Assembly: GCF_025985425.1 (NCBI RefSeq) | Contig: NZ_CP094972.1 | Location: forward strand, 868,001 to 932,000 | DNA: 64,000 bases | Direction: 5' to 3' | DNA from: Entomomonas sp. E2T0 | GTDB taxonomy: Bacteria; Pseudomonadota; Gammaproteobacteria; Pseudomonadales; Pseudomonadaceae | Shown here: piece by piece, positions 10,458 to 19,148 of the stretch | Numbering within the stretch: position 1 is the first letter of the stretch | Layout of the letters: every line of letters starts with the position of its first letter | Position numbers and translations under genes: made by a program | Notes under the pieces: generated by a model | Seen by the model: the letters and a program-made list of their open reading frames with translations, nothing else | Told to the model about the DNA's origin: nothing | Database searches by the model: none

Positions 10458-11651
10458 CTAATTTATAGCAGCGAAAGCCTTAGCCACGTAGTCAATATTA
10501 TTTTCAGTTAAGCCAGACATACACATCCGACCACTATCAAGAATATAAACACCATATTCTTTACGCAGACTAATAGCTTGTTCTTTTGAAAAGCCCGTAT
10601 AACTGAACATACCACGCTGTTTAATAAAATGTTCAGTATCAGTAATATTATGTTGTTGTAATTTTTCTACAAGTAAATTACGTATATTTAGAATACGTAA
10701 GCGCATTTGTTGTAGATCCATACGCCAAGTATTATTTAACTGCTCATCATTTAATACATTAGCAACAATAGTAGCACCTAAACAGGGAGGACTAGAGTAA
10801 TTACGACGCACGGTTGCCTTTAATTGTCCTAGTACACGCTCTGCTGTTTCTTGGTCTTTACATACTACACTTAATGCACCAACGCGTTCACCATAGAGGG
10901 AAAAGATTTTGGAGAAAGAATTGGAAACTAACAAAGAAAGTCCAGCTTTAGCCATTGCTCGAATAGCATAAGCATCTTCGTTCAAGCCCTCTGCAAACCC
11001 TTGATAAGCAATATCTAGAAAAGGAATAAGGTGGCGTTCTTGCAGTATAGGAATTAAAGCATCCCATTGCTGGTTTGTTAAATCAGCGCCTGTTGGATTA
11101 TGGCAGCAAGGGTGAAGTAAAATAATATCATTAGGTGCTGCTTGTTTAATACAATTTACCATTTCCTCGAAATTAACACTCAAGGTTTTATTATCAAAGT
11201 AGGGATAAGTGCTTACTTTGAAACCAGCACCAGCAAAAATATCTTTATGGTTTTCCCATGTAGGATTACTTACCCATACAGTTGCATTAGGATGATATTT
11301 TTTTAAAAAATCAGCACCAATTTTTAATGCACCAGAACCGCCTAGTGTTTGTGCAATGGCTACTCTATTTTCCTTTAAGCAAGGGTGGTCATTACCAAAT
11401 AATAACGGTAACACAGCAGAGCGATATTCTGCTAGCCCTTCCATAGGTAAATAAAGGGTTGGTTTTTTTAATTGTTCAGGTTGAATAGTAGTTAATGCTT
11501 GTTTAACAGAAGGCAGTTGTGGAACTTGACCTTGCTCGTTGTAATAAAGGCCAATACTAAGGTTTACTTTCTCTTCTTTAGTATCCTGATAAAACTGCTC
11601 TACTAGAGAAAAAATAGGGTCACCAGCATAGGCATCAACTTGCTTAAACAT
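10458..11651 (-). CDS. tyrB: Aromatic amino acid aminotransferase (PLP)
   Basis: Class I aminotransferase of the aspartate/tyrosine type; transfers amino groups between aromatic keto acids and glutamate, giving Phe and Tyr, with activity also on aspartate. The N-terminus [13 protein letters not shown] and [15 protein letters not shown] are characteristic of TyrB. The PLP lysine is in [14 protein letters not shown] at about residue 246; HNPTGAD precedes it. The second ATG (11651) is chosen because AGGAG directly abuts the first ATG at 11657 but is six bases from the second. PheC later in the window makes phenylpyruvate, a likely substrate. Confidence 0.92.
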   Translation of the reverse strand: MFKQVDAYAGDPIFSLVEQFYQDTKEEKVNLSIGLYYNEQGQVPQLPSVKQALTTIQPEQLKKPTLYLPMEGLAEYRSAVLPLLFGNDHPCLKENRVAIAQTLGGSGALKIGADFLKKYHPNATVWVSNPTWENHKDIFAGAGFKVSTYPYFDNKTLSVNFEEMVNCIKQAAPNDIILLHPCCHNPTGADLTNQQWDALIPILQERHLIPFLDIAYQGFAEGLNEDAYAIRAMAKAGLSLLVSNSFSKIFSLYGERVGALSVVCKDQETAERVLGQLKATVRRNYSSPPCLGATIVANVLNDEQLNNTWRMDLQQMRLRILNIRNLLVEKLQQHNITDTEHFIKQRGMFSYTGFSKEQAISLRKEYGVYILDSGRMCMSGLTENNIDYVAKAFAAIN

Positions 11652-11693
11652 TTGCATCTCCTACTATTATTTTATTGGTTTATAGATAATGTT

Positions 11694-12170
11694 TTAACGT
11701 TGCTCTTTACGGAAAGCTCTTTGTATCTCACGATTGGCATCTTTTTCCTTTTCAGTATGACGCTTATCGTAATCTTTTTTACCTTTCACAAGTGCAATTT
11801 CACATTTTACTAGGTGTTTTTTCCAGTACAGTGATAGCGCAACACAGGCATAGCCCTTTTGTTGTACAGCACCATATAGCTTACTTAACTCACGTTTGTG
11901 AAGGAGTAGTTTTCGAGTACGATCAGGATCAGCTACTACATGGGTGCTGATAGTTTGTAATGGCATAACATGGCTACCCAGTAACCATGCTTCTCCATCT
12001 TTTAATAGTACATAGCTATCCGTAAGCTGTGCTTTACCAGCTCTTAAACTTTTTACTTCCCAACCTGTTAAGGCAAGCCCTGCTTCAAAACGCTCTTCAA
12101 TAAAATAATCATGAAATGCTTTTTTGTTTTGAGCAATATTGCCAGGAGATACTTTCTTCTTTTTAGCCAT
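11694..12170 (-). CDS. smpB: SsrA-binding protein SmpB
   Basis: A 158-residue trans-translation factor that delivers tmRNA to stalled ribosomes. The OB-fold core motifs are present: [34 protein letters not shown] (in separate stretches) and [15 protein letters not shown], followed by a basic tail that folds on the ribosome. Length is typical. The tmRNA gene itself (ssrA) is not in this window. It lies between tyrB and a nitroreductase gene on the same strand with gaps of 42 and 78 bases. Confidence 0.97.
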   Translation of the reverse strand: MAKKKKVSPGNIAQNKKAFHDYFIEERFEAGLALTGWEVKSLRAGKAQLTDSYVLLKDGEAWLLGSHVMPLQTISTHVVADPDRTRKLLLHKRELSKLYGAVQQKGYACVALSLYWKKHLVKCEIALVKGKKDYDKRHTEKEKDANREIQRAFRKEQR

Positions 12171-12248
12171 AACTTATTTATCTATTACAAAATTTCTACT
12201 ACCGCATAGTATAGCGTATTTTGCCAGTAGTACTGTATTTAAAAGTAA

Positions 12249-12851
12249 TTATTCAGTCGCGGACCAATAGTTAACTTTTTCTTTTAAATCTGGACGTTTT
12301 CGTTCAGGGTTCACTTTATCTGTACTGCCAATAAAAATAACCCCTGCTACTTCTTCATTTTCTTTGATACCAATGGTTTTCTTAGTATGCTCACTATAAG
12401 CCAACCAGCCACTAATCCAATTGGCGCCATAACCATAAGCATTAACAGCCCATAAAATATTCATACATACTGCACCTGCTGAAAGTAATTGCTCAAGTTC
12501 AGGTATATGGGAGTTTTTATCAATACAACTGATAACATAGATGATAAGTGGTACATCTGTTACAGTATGGGTAACAATTTGGGTTAGTTTCTCTTGTTGC
12601 TTTTCCGTTAACGTGTTTTTCTCAAGAGCAAAGTTCTTTGCTAGTTGTGTGCCTAAAGCTTTTCTTGCATCACCCTCTACAACCAGTAGACGCCAAGGTT
12701 CGATTTTTCCATGGTCAGGTGTGCGTAGGCCGATATTAAGAATATCAGTTAACTCTTCTGGTGTTGGTCCGGGTGCTGTTAAAGTAGGTGTTGCTGCAGA
12801 ACGACGGGTTCTTAGAAAGTTTAGTATTTCTTGAGTATCCATATTTGACAT
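12249..12851 (-). CDS. Nitroreductase family protein (YdjA-like)
   Basis: FMN-dependent oxidoreductase of about 200 residues. The motif RTRRSAATPTLTAPGPTPEEL and TPDHGKIEPWRLLVVEG are the flavin-binding region of YdjA-type nitroreductases. Physiological substrate unknown; related enzymes reduce nitro groups and quinones with NAD(P)H. Start 12851 (MSNMDTQE) is preferred because GAG lies seven bases upstream; an ATG at 12866 has no good ribosome site and a further ATG lies at 12842. Confidence 0.88.
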   Translation of the reverse strand: MSNMDTQEILNFLRTRRSAATPTLTAPGPTPEELTDILNIGLRTPDHGKIEPWRLLVVEGDARKALGTQLAKNFALEKNTLTEKQQEKLTQIVTHTVTDVPLIIYVISCIDKNSHIPELEQLLSAGAVCMNILWAVNAYGYGANWISGWLAYSEHTKKTIGIKENEEVAGVIFIGSTDKVNPERKRPDLKEKVNYWSATE

Positions 12852-12983
12852 TATTTTACTCTGCATAAAGTAATCTATTAGGGGTACTTAATCATTATTT
12901 CCAATGAACTGCAAATAAAAATTATAAAGTAATATTATATACAACGCTTTTATAACAGCTATTTACAATATCTATTAAGGATT

Positions 12984-12993
12984 ATGCTATATT
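12984..12993 (+). promoter_or_regulatory. Probable extended -10 promoter of gpmI
   Basis: TATGCTATATT contains the TGn extension at 12985-12987 directly before a TATATT -10 at 12988-12993. No good -35 is at standard distance, as is common for extended -10 promoters. It lies 62 bases upstream of gpmI. Confidence 0.45.
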
Positions 12994-13055
12994 GGCAATA
13001 GTGTTAGGTTAAACTATAACCCTTTTTTATGGTGTTTTAATTAGAGAATTTATTT

Positions 13056-14591
13056 ATGTCTAATTCTGCTTCTCCCTTAGTTTTGGTGATTTTAGATGGT
13101 TTTGGTCATCGCGAAGAGGTTAAATATAATGCTATTTTAGCGGCCAATACCCCTAATTATAATAATCTACTAAAAAACTACCCCCATGGCCTTATTTCTG
13201 GCTCTGGAATAGATGTAGGTTTGCCAGATGGGCAAATGGGTAACTCAGAAGTTGGGCATATGAATCTTGGTGCTGGTCGCGTTGTTTACCAAGACTTAAC
13301 CCGTGTTAGTAAAGCCATTGATGATGGTGATTTTTTCAAAAATAGCATACTTTGCAATGTATTAGATAAAGCAATTAAACAGCATAAAGCTGTACATATC
13401 ATGGGACTGCTTTCTCCAGGTGGAGTGCATAGCCATGAGGATCACATATTGGCTATGGTAGAAATGGCTGCTAAACAAGGCGCTAACCACATTTATGTAC
13501 ATGCTTTCTTAGATGGTCGTGATACGCCACCAAAAAGTGCTGAGGATTCGCTTAATAAACTTAATGAACATTTTGCTAAATTAGGTAAAGGACGTCTTGC
13601 TACAATGATTGGTCGCTATTATGCGATGGATAGAGATAATCGTTGGGAGCGTGTACAAGCGGCTTATGAGTTAGTGGTTGATCATAAAGCTGATTTTATA
13701 GCAAAAGATGCTATTTCAGCTTTACAAGCAGCTTATGAACGTGGTGAAAGTGATGAGTTTGTAAAAGCAACTCGTATAGGTGATGTTGCACCTGTACATG
13801 ATGGTGATGCGGTTATTTTTATGAATTTTCGTGCAGATCGTGCCCGTGAATTAACCCGAGCTTTTGTTGAAAAAGATTTTACAGGTTTTAAACGGGAACG
13901 TGTGCCATCATTAGCTGGTTTTGTGATGTTAACCCAGTATGCAGCTACTATTGAAACCGACTGTGCTTTTCCACCCAGTAGTTTAAATAATGTATTGGGT
14001 GAGTATTTAGCCAAACAAGGTAAAACACAATTACGCATTGCTGAAACTGAAAAGTATGCACATGTAACCTTTTTCTTCTCAGGTGGACGTGAAGAGCCTT
14101 ATAAAGGTGAGCAGCGAATTTTAATCCCTTCGCCTAAGGTGTCTACTTATGATTTACAACCAGAAATGAGTGCGTATGAGGTAACAGATAATATTGTTGA
14201 GGCAATAGAACAAAAACGTTATGACGTTATTGTTGTTAATTATGCTAATGGTGATATGGTAGGGCATACTGGTGTGTTTGATGCTGCTGTGAAAGCAGTA
14301 GAGACATTAGACCATTGCATAGGTCGCATAGTTAATGCACTTAATAAGGTAGGTGGTGAGGCATTAATTACCGCTGACCATGGCAATGTTGAAATGATGC
14401 AAGATGATAGTACTGGCCAAGCGCATACAGCCCATACTTGTGAGCATGTGCCTTTTATTTATGTTGGTAAACGTAAATTGCATATTAGACAAGGAGGGGT
14501 ATTGGCTGATGTGGCGCCTACGATGTTGACCTTAATGGGATTAGCTATTCCTAAAGAAATGACAGGACAAAGTTTAGTTGTTTTTGATTAA
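13056..14591 (+). CDS. gpmI: 2,3-bisphosphoglycerate-independent phosphoglycerate mutase
   Basis: Glycolytic/gluconeogenic enzyme interconverting 3- and 2-phosphoglycerate, using two Mn ions and a phosphoserine. Asp14 in [11 protein letters not shown] is a metal ligand and Ser64 in [10 protein letters not shown] is the phosphorylated nucleophile; the second metal cluster ITADHGNVE and [10 protein letters not shown] is near the C-terminus. 511 residues, normal length. It begins the conserved Pseudomonas-type block gpmI-envC-ctpA. Confidence 0.97.
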   Translation: MSNSASPLVLVILDGFGHREEVKYNAILAANTPNYNNLLKNYPHGLISGSGIDVGLPDGQMGNSEVGHMNLGAGRVVYQDLTRVSKAIDDGDFFKNSILCNVLDKAIKQHKAVHIMGLLSPGGVHSHEDHILAMVEMAAKQGANHIYVHAFLDGRDTPPKSAEDSLNKLNEHFAKLGKGRLATMIGRYYAMDRDNRWERVQAAYELVVDHKADFIAKDAISALQAAYERGESDEFVKATRIGDVAPVHDGDAVIFMNFRADRARELTRAFVEKDFTGFKRERVPSLAGFVMLTQYAATIETDCAFPPSSLNNVLGEYLAKQGKTQLRIAETEKYAHVTFFFSGGREEPYKGEQRILIPSPKVSTYDLQPEMSAYEVTDNIVEAIEQKRYDVIVVNYANGDMVGHTGVFDAAVKAVETLDHCIGRIVNALNKVGGEALITADHGNVEMMQDDSTGQAHTAHTCEHVPFIYVGKRKLHIRQGGVLADVAPTMLTLMGLAIPKEMTGQSLVVFD

Positions 14592-14696
14592 GTTTTAATT
14601 TGAAACATCGAATGGTGACTGAATCGACTGTTTATAGCTTTAGTCACTGTTAACTAACTGTTAAAATAACCTTTTTTAAGGGTGTATTTAATTAAT

Positions 14697-15908
14697 ATGC
14701 AGCGTTTTTATTGGGCTCTTTTAATCTCTTTATTTGTTGCTCAGCCTATTATGGCTGATGAGCGTAGAGATACTCTGCACCAAATTGAAATGGCTAAACA
14801 GGAAGTTGCTGAGCTAGAAAAAGCATTAGGCAAACTAAGAGTGCAACAAAGTACGTCCCTTAAACAGTTACGCACTACAGAAACCGAAATAGCTAACTTA
14901 CAGAAAAAAATTGCAGAACTAAAGAAAGAGCAAACAGAAACAGAATCTAAATTAACTTGGTTATCAGAAGAACAGCAAAAAGCAGAGCAAAAACGTCAAG
15001 AACAAGAACGTATTTTTGCCAGTCAGGCAAAGGCTACTTATGAAAGTGGTCGTCAGGAATATTTAAAATTATTATTAAACCAACAAGAGCCAGATAAAGT
15101 ATCAAGAACATTGGTTTATTATGATTATTTAAGCCAAGCTAGATTAGTGCAATTAACAGAATTTCAAGAAACAGTTAAGCAGTTAAAAGATATTACTGAA
15201 GAGATGGAGCATTATCAGCAGCAATTAAATACCCAAAATACTGCTTTACAGGAGCAACGTAACCAACTAGCGGAAGTAAGAAAAAAACGCCAAGCAGTAT
15301 TAGCGAGTCTCAATAAACAAATTAAAGAAAATAATGATCGTATAGTGCAACGTGAAAGGGATCAAATCGAATTAAATAAAGTACTGCGTACCATTGATGC
15401 AACGTTGGCTCGTCAGGCAAGAGAACGTGAAGCACAGCAACCAGTAACAACTACTACCAATAAAACTCAAGGGCAAACTGTCGTATCCAATGTTAATACA
15501 GGGTTTGTTGGTAATTTTGCACAGGCTAAGGGTAAATTGTCATGGCCGGTGAGTGGCAAAATCATTGCCAATTATGGCTCAACCCGTGGTGATGATAGTC
15601 GTACTAAATGGGATGGTGTATTAATTTCTGCTTCCCGTGGGGCAAGTGTAAAAGCTGTTCATGAAGGCCGTGTTGTTTATTCTGATTGGTTAAGAGGAAC
15701 AGGTTGGTTAACTATTATAGACCATGGGCAAGGCTATTATAGTCTTTATGGGCATAACCAAACATTATTAAAAAAAGTAGGGGATGTAGTTAAAACAGGG
15801 GATGCTATAGCAACAGCTGGTAACAGTGGTGGTATAGATACAGTTGCATTGTATTTTTCCATTAGACAGCAAGGTCAAGCGGTAAACCCTGTTTTGTGGT
15901 GTCGGTAA
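14697..15908 (+). CDS. envC: Murein hydrolase activator EnvC
   Basis: Periplasmic activator of N-acetylmuramyl-L-alanine amidases during daughter-cell separation. From the ATG at 14697 it has a signal peptide ending near Ala-Asp (MQRFYWALLISLFVAQPIMA), a long coiled coil (about 25-250) and a C-terminal LytM/M23 fold. The LytM catalytic residues are degenerate: where active enzymes have HxH, this has LYFSIR, which is the EnvC hallmark of an activator, not an enzyme. A GTG at 14682 would add five residues. It follows gpmI by 105 bases and precedes ctpA by 33. Confidence 0.93.
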   Translation: MQRFYWALLISLFVAQPIMADERRDTLHQIEMAKQEVAELEKALGKLRVQQSTSLKQLRTTETEIANLQKKIAELKKEQTETESKLTWLSEEQQKAEQKRQEQERIFASQAKATYESGRQEYLKLLLNQQEPDKVSRTLVYYDYLSQARLVQLTEFQETVKQLKDITEEMEHYQQQLNTQNTALQEQRNQLAEVRKKRQAVLASLNKQIKENNDRIVQRERDQIELNKVLRTIDATLARQAREREAQQPVTTTTNKTQGQTVVSNVNTGFVGNFAQAKGKLSWPVSGKIIANYGSTRGDDSRTKWDGVLISASRGASVKAVHEGRVVYSDWLRGTGWLTIIDHGQGYYSLYGHNQTLLKKVGDVVKTGDAIATAGNSGGIDTVALYFSIRQQGQAVNPVLWCR

Positions 15909-15941
15909 TAGAATTAATTTTATAGTACTTAGGAGTGGCTT

Positions 15942-17261
15942 ATGCCAGTGAAACAACGTTTTATGCCATTAGTGATTATATCACTTGTATGTTCTTTATT
16001 AGGACAGGTTGCATATGGGCAAACAACTCCTGAAAAATCAGCTACCAACCAAGGTACTTTACCCTTAGATGAGTTACGTACATTTGTTGAGGTTTTTGAG
16101 CGAATCAAATCAGCTTATGTTGAACCTATTGATGATAAAACATTGATGGATAATGCTATTAAAGGCATGGTAAGTAATTTAGATCCTCATTCTGCTTACT
16201 TAGACGCTAAGATGTATAGTAGTTTAGAAGAAGTAACTTCAGGTCAGTTTGGTGGTCTAGGCATTGAAATAGAACAAAGTGAAGGGTTTATCAAAATTGT
16301 TACGCCTATTGATGACTCTCCAGCCGCTAAAGCAGGAATAAAAGCGGGTGATATTATTGTAAAGATTAATGATACACCTACTAAAGATATGCCATTAAGT
16401 GATGCGTCAGAGAAGATGCAGGGTAAAATAGGTGAAAAAATAAATTTAACCATTGTAAGGGGACAAGGTAAACCCTTTACTGTCACTATAACCCGTGCCA
16501 AAGTACAGTTCAAAAGTGTTAAGACACAACTGTTAGAGAAAGATTATGGTTATATTCGTATTTCTCAGTTTCAAACTAATACAGGGAAAGAGGTTAAAAC
16601 AGCATTAACGCAATTGGTTAAACAAAATAATGCTAACTTAAAGGGTATTGTGCTTGATTTAAGAAATAATCCTGGTGGTGTATTACAGGCCTCAATTGAT
16701 ACAGTAGATCAGTTTGTTGATAAAGAGTTAGTTGTTTATACCAAAGGGCGCTTACCTAATACTGAGTTACGTTTTTATTCAAATGCAGGTGATCCAAGCA
16801 AAGGTGTACCGCTAGTAGTATTAATTAATAATGGTAGTGCCTCTGCAGCTGAGGTTGTGGCTGGTGCATTACAAGACTTAAAACGAGCAGTGATTATGGG
16901 TACTACTAGTTTTGGTAAAGGTTCTGTACAAACGGTATTACCCATTAATAAAAAAGAAGCTTTAAAATTAACCACTGCTTTATATTACACCCCAAAAGGA
17001 CGCTCTATCCAAGCGCAAGGTATTGTACCTGATATCATTGTTGCCCAAGCAACAGTTTCACAAAATAAAGTGAATTTTGAAGTAAGAGAAGCAGACTTAC
17101 AAAATCACCTTAATAATGCTAAAAATGATATTCCTTCAAGTAGCATTCAAACCAACACAGATCAGTTACAAAATAAAGATTATCAGTTAAGTCAGGCATT
17201 GTCTTTATTAAAAGGCTTAAATGTAGTGACTAAAACAGAAACTGATAAGGTGATTAAATAA
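15942..17261 (+). CDS. ctpA: S41 family C-terminal processing protease (CtpA)
   Basis: Periplasmic serine protease of 439 residues. Order: signal peptide ending VAYG-Q, N-terminal helical region, PDZ domain (GGLGIEIEQSEG, about 105-185), then S41 catalytic domain with the Ser-Lys dyad: Ser in GSASA at about 298-302 and Lys326 in SFGKGSVQT. In Pseudomonas, CtpA cleaves peptidoglycan cross-link hydrolases, so its place next to envC makes biological sense. The C-terminal 80 residues are polar and likely mediate regulation or oligomer contacts. Confidence 0.95.
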   Translation: MPVKQRFMPLVIISLVCSLLGQVAYGQTTPEKSATNQGTLPLDELRTFVEVFERIKSAYVEPIDDKTLMDNAIKGMVSNLDPHSAYLDAKMYSSLEEVTSGQFGGLGIEIEQSEGFIKIVTPIDDSPAAKAGIKAGDIIVKINDTPTKDMPLSDASEKMQGKIGEKINLTIVRGQGKPFTVTITRAKVQFKSVKTQLLEKDYGYIRISQFQTNTGKEVKTALTQLVKQNNANLKGIVLDLRNNPGGVLQASIDTVDQFVDKELVVYTKGRLPNTELRFYSNAGDPSKGVPLVVLINNGSASAAEVVAGALQDLKRAVIMGTTSFGKGSVQTVLPINKKEALKLTTALYYTPKGRSIQAQGIVPDIIVAQATVSQNKVNFEVREADLQNHLNNAKNDIPSSSIQTNTDQLQNKDYQLSQALSLLKGLNVVTKTETDKVIK

Positions 17262-17282
17262 CAATTACTGTGTGCAAAGCTT

Positions 17283-19130
17283 ATGACTAATCAACAAATT
17301 GGTGGTTCAGTAGATTCGAAAATCTGTGTGGCGGGTGTAGATCTTAATGGCTTAATGCAGGTATTAAGTAAGCATTTATATTCAACACCTATGGTAGCAC
17401 TAAGGGAGTTGGTGCAAAATGGCCATGACTCATTGGTACGGCGTCGTATTGAGCAACCTAATTGGCAAGATCAAGGACGTATTACAGTTATTGGTGATCG
17501 CCATAACAAACAAGTACGAATCATTGATACAGGTGCTGGCCTGACTGAGTATGAAATCCATACTTTTCTAGCAACAGTTGGTGTCGGCTATACCCGTACA
17601 CTTCGTCAGCAAGATGATGAAACAGGCTTAATAGGGATGTTTGGTTTAGGCTTTTTATCAGCCTTTGTTTTAGCAAAGCAAGTGACCTTGATTACCACCT
17701 CTTATCAACAACCTGATAAAGGCTGGTGTTACCGCTCAACTAATGCTGAGCAATATACGGTAACTGCTGTTGAACCTAGAGCTACAATAGGAACAGAAAT
17801 AATTTTAGAATTAAAAGATGAGTTTCTGTTTTTAAGTACTCAAGAATCACTTAATCATATTTTAGGTCGTTACTGTATATTGTTGCATGAACCCATTTAT
17901 ATCAATGAGGCAAAGGAACCCATTAATCCTGAACCTCCACCTTGGCGAAAGAGAGATAGTGCAGTAGTTGTGCATCCTTTGCAGGAAATGCGCAAGAGAT
18001 TAAGTTTTGCTGCAAGATTTGAGCAGAATTTTGAACCTATTTGTACCTTTCCTGTAAATCCAACTGAGCAAAGTGATGCAATAGGCATGTTATGGGTACA
18101 GGATGGCGCTACCTATGGTACCAGCGATAATCGTAATCTTTCCATCTTCTTGCGTGGTATGTTGTTAGATGATGATGCTCGTGATCTATTACCTTCATGG
18201 GCTGGGTTTATTGGTGGAGTTATTGAATCAAGTCGTTTAGTGCCTACTGCTAGTCGAGAAGACTTACAAAAAGATGAAAGTTATCATGCTGTGCAATATG
18301 CATTGAGTGAAGCATTAATTAATGGGCTAGCTGATGTAGCTAGTAAGCAACCAGAAATATGGCGGCGTATCTTAAAGCGTCATAATGAAGCTTTATTGGG
18401 TGCTTCATTGTGTGACGATCGTTTATTTGAGTTGTTAATGAGTACTATCCGCATCCCAAGCTCACAAGGTGACTTAACAGTTCAAGAGTTACGTTCTAAT
18501 AATGCTATCCATGTTATGTTAGGTAATAATGGAGGTTTCGAAGATACGCTATTTCGAGCTTTACAAATGCCCGTAGCATTGGGTGATCGTTATGCGGTAG
18601 TACCCTTTTTACGTCGTTTTGCAGCAAGTACAGGGTGTAAATTAATTGAGTTAGGTACTGAACAAGGAAATCAGCATTTATTTTCCTTGGCTGAGTTAGC
18701 AGCAGATGAGAAACAATGGTTAACAGCACAATTAGCTGATGGAGAAGCCATTGTGGCAGCTCGTTTTTCGCCTGCTGAATTGCCTTTAGTGGTAGTGGCC
18801 GACAGGGAAGCTGAGTTAAAAAAACGTTTAGAAGAAGATGAAGCAGATAAAAAAATATCTCAAGCCGCTTTGCGATTAGCTCGCCAATTTACAGCAAAGA
18901 TTACTGCAACTGAGACTGCAAAGTTATATATAAATTTAAATAATCAAGCTGTTATTGATTTATTAAAAGCATTTCATACAAAAAACACTAATGTAGAACA
19001 AGCAGCAAGATTATTAAAATCGTTAAAGGTTATTATGGCTGGACATGATATTCATAACCATACATTAGATTTAAATCGTGCGTTGGTTGATTTTACTCAA
19101 ACGATACAAACCGTATTAACGCACTTGTGA
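17283..19130 (+). CDS. Divergent Hsp90-family ATPase
   Basis: A 615-residue GHKL-type protein clearly of Hsp90 architecture but not canonical HtpG. N-domain: Glu42, Asn46 and Asp49 in ALRELVQNGHDS; Asp82 in DTGAGLT; lid glycines in GMFGLGFLSAF (119-129). Middle domain: DDDARDLLPSWAGFIGGVIESS and Arg325 in TASREDLQ, matching the catalytic arginine of HtpG NVSREILQ. A charged linker (about 495-510) precedes a shortened C-terminal region with LYINLNNQAVIDLL, resembling the Hsp90 dimerisation domain. All ATPase residues appear intact. The downstream TPR gene (18-base gap) may encode a co-chaperone or client adaptor. Clients are unknown. Confidence 0.85.
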   Translation: MTNQQIGGSVDSKICVAGVDLNGLMQVLSKHLYSTPMVALRELVQNGHDSLVRRRIEQPNWQDQGRITVIGDRHNKQVRIIDTGAGLTEYEIHTFLATVGVGYTRTLRQQDDETGLIGMFGLGFLSAFVLAKQVTLITTSYQQPDKGWCYRSTNAEQYTVTAVEPRATIGTEIILELKDEFLFLSTQESLNHILGRYCILLHEPIYINEAKEPINPEPPPWRKRDSAVVVHPLQEMRKRLSFAARFEQNFEPICTFPVNPTEQSDAIGMLWVQDGATYGTSDNRNLSIFLRGMLLDDDARDLLPSWAGFIGGVIESSRLVPTASREDLQKDESYHAVQYALSEALINGLADVASKQPEIWRRILKRHNEALLGASLCDDRLFELLMSTIRIPSSQGDLTVQELRSNNAIHVMLGNNGGFEDTLFRALQMPVALGDRYAVVPFLRRFAASTGCKLIELGTEQGNQHLFSLAELAADEKQWLTAQLADGEAIVAARFSPAELPLVVVADREAELKKRLEEDEADKKISQAALRLARQFTAKITATETAKLYINLNNQAVIDLLKAFHTKNTNVEQAARLLKSLKVIMAGHDIHNHTLDLNRALVDFTQTIQTVLTHL

Positions 19131-19148
19131 TTATACAGAGGAAACAAC

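Noticed and set aside
12541-12834. 97-residue plus-strand ORF inside the nitroreductase gene
   Set aside because: Antisense shadow of a clear enzyme, Ser/Val-rich with no domain or ribosome site.
14612-14651. GTGACTGAA / TTTAGTCAC hairpin after gpmI as terminator
   Set aside because: Weak stem with a G-U pair, 15-base loop and no T run; it may be chance.
18514-18729. Minus-strand ORF inside the Hsp90-like gene
   Set aside because: Antisense shadow in a well-supported gene; no start signal.
17283-19130. Simple call of canonical htpG
   Set aside because: ATPase residues match, but spacing, middle-domain segments and the short C-terminal region differ from HtpG, and it is paired with a TPR gene.
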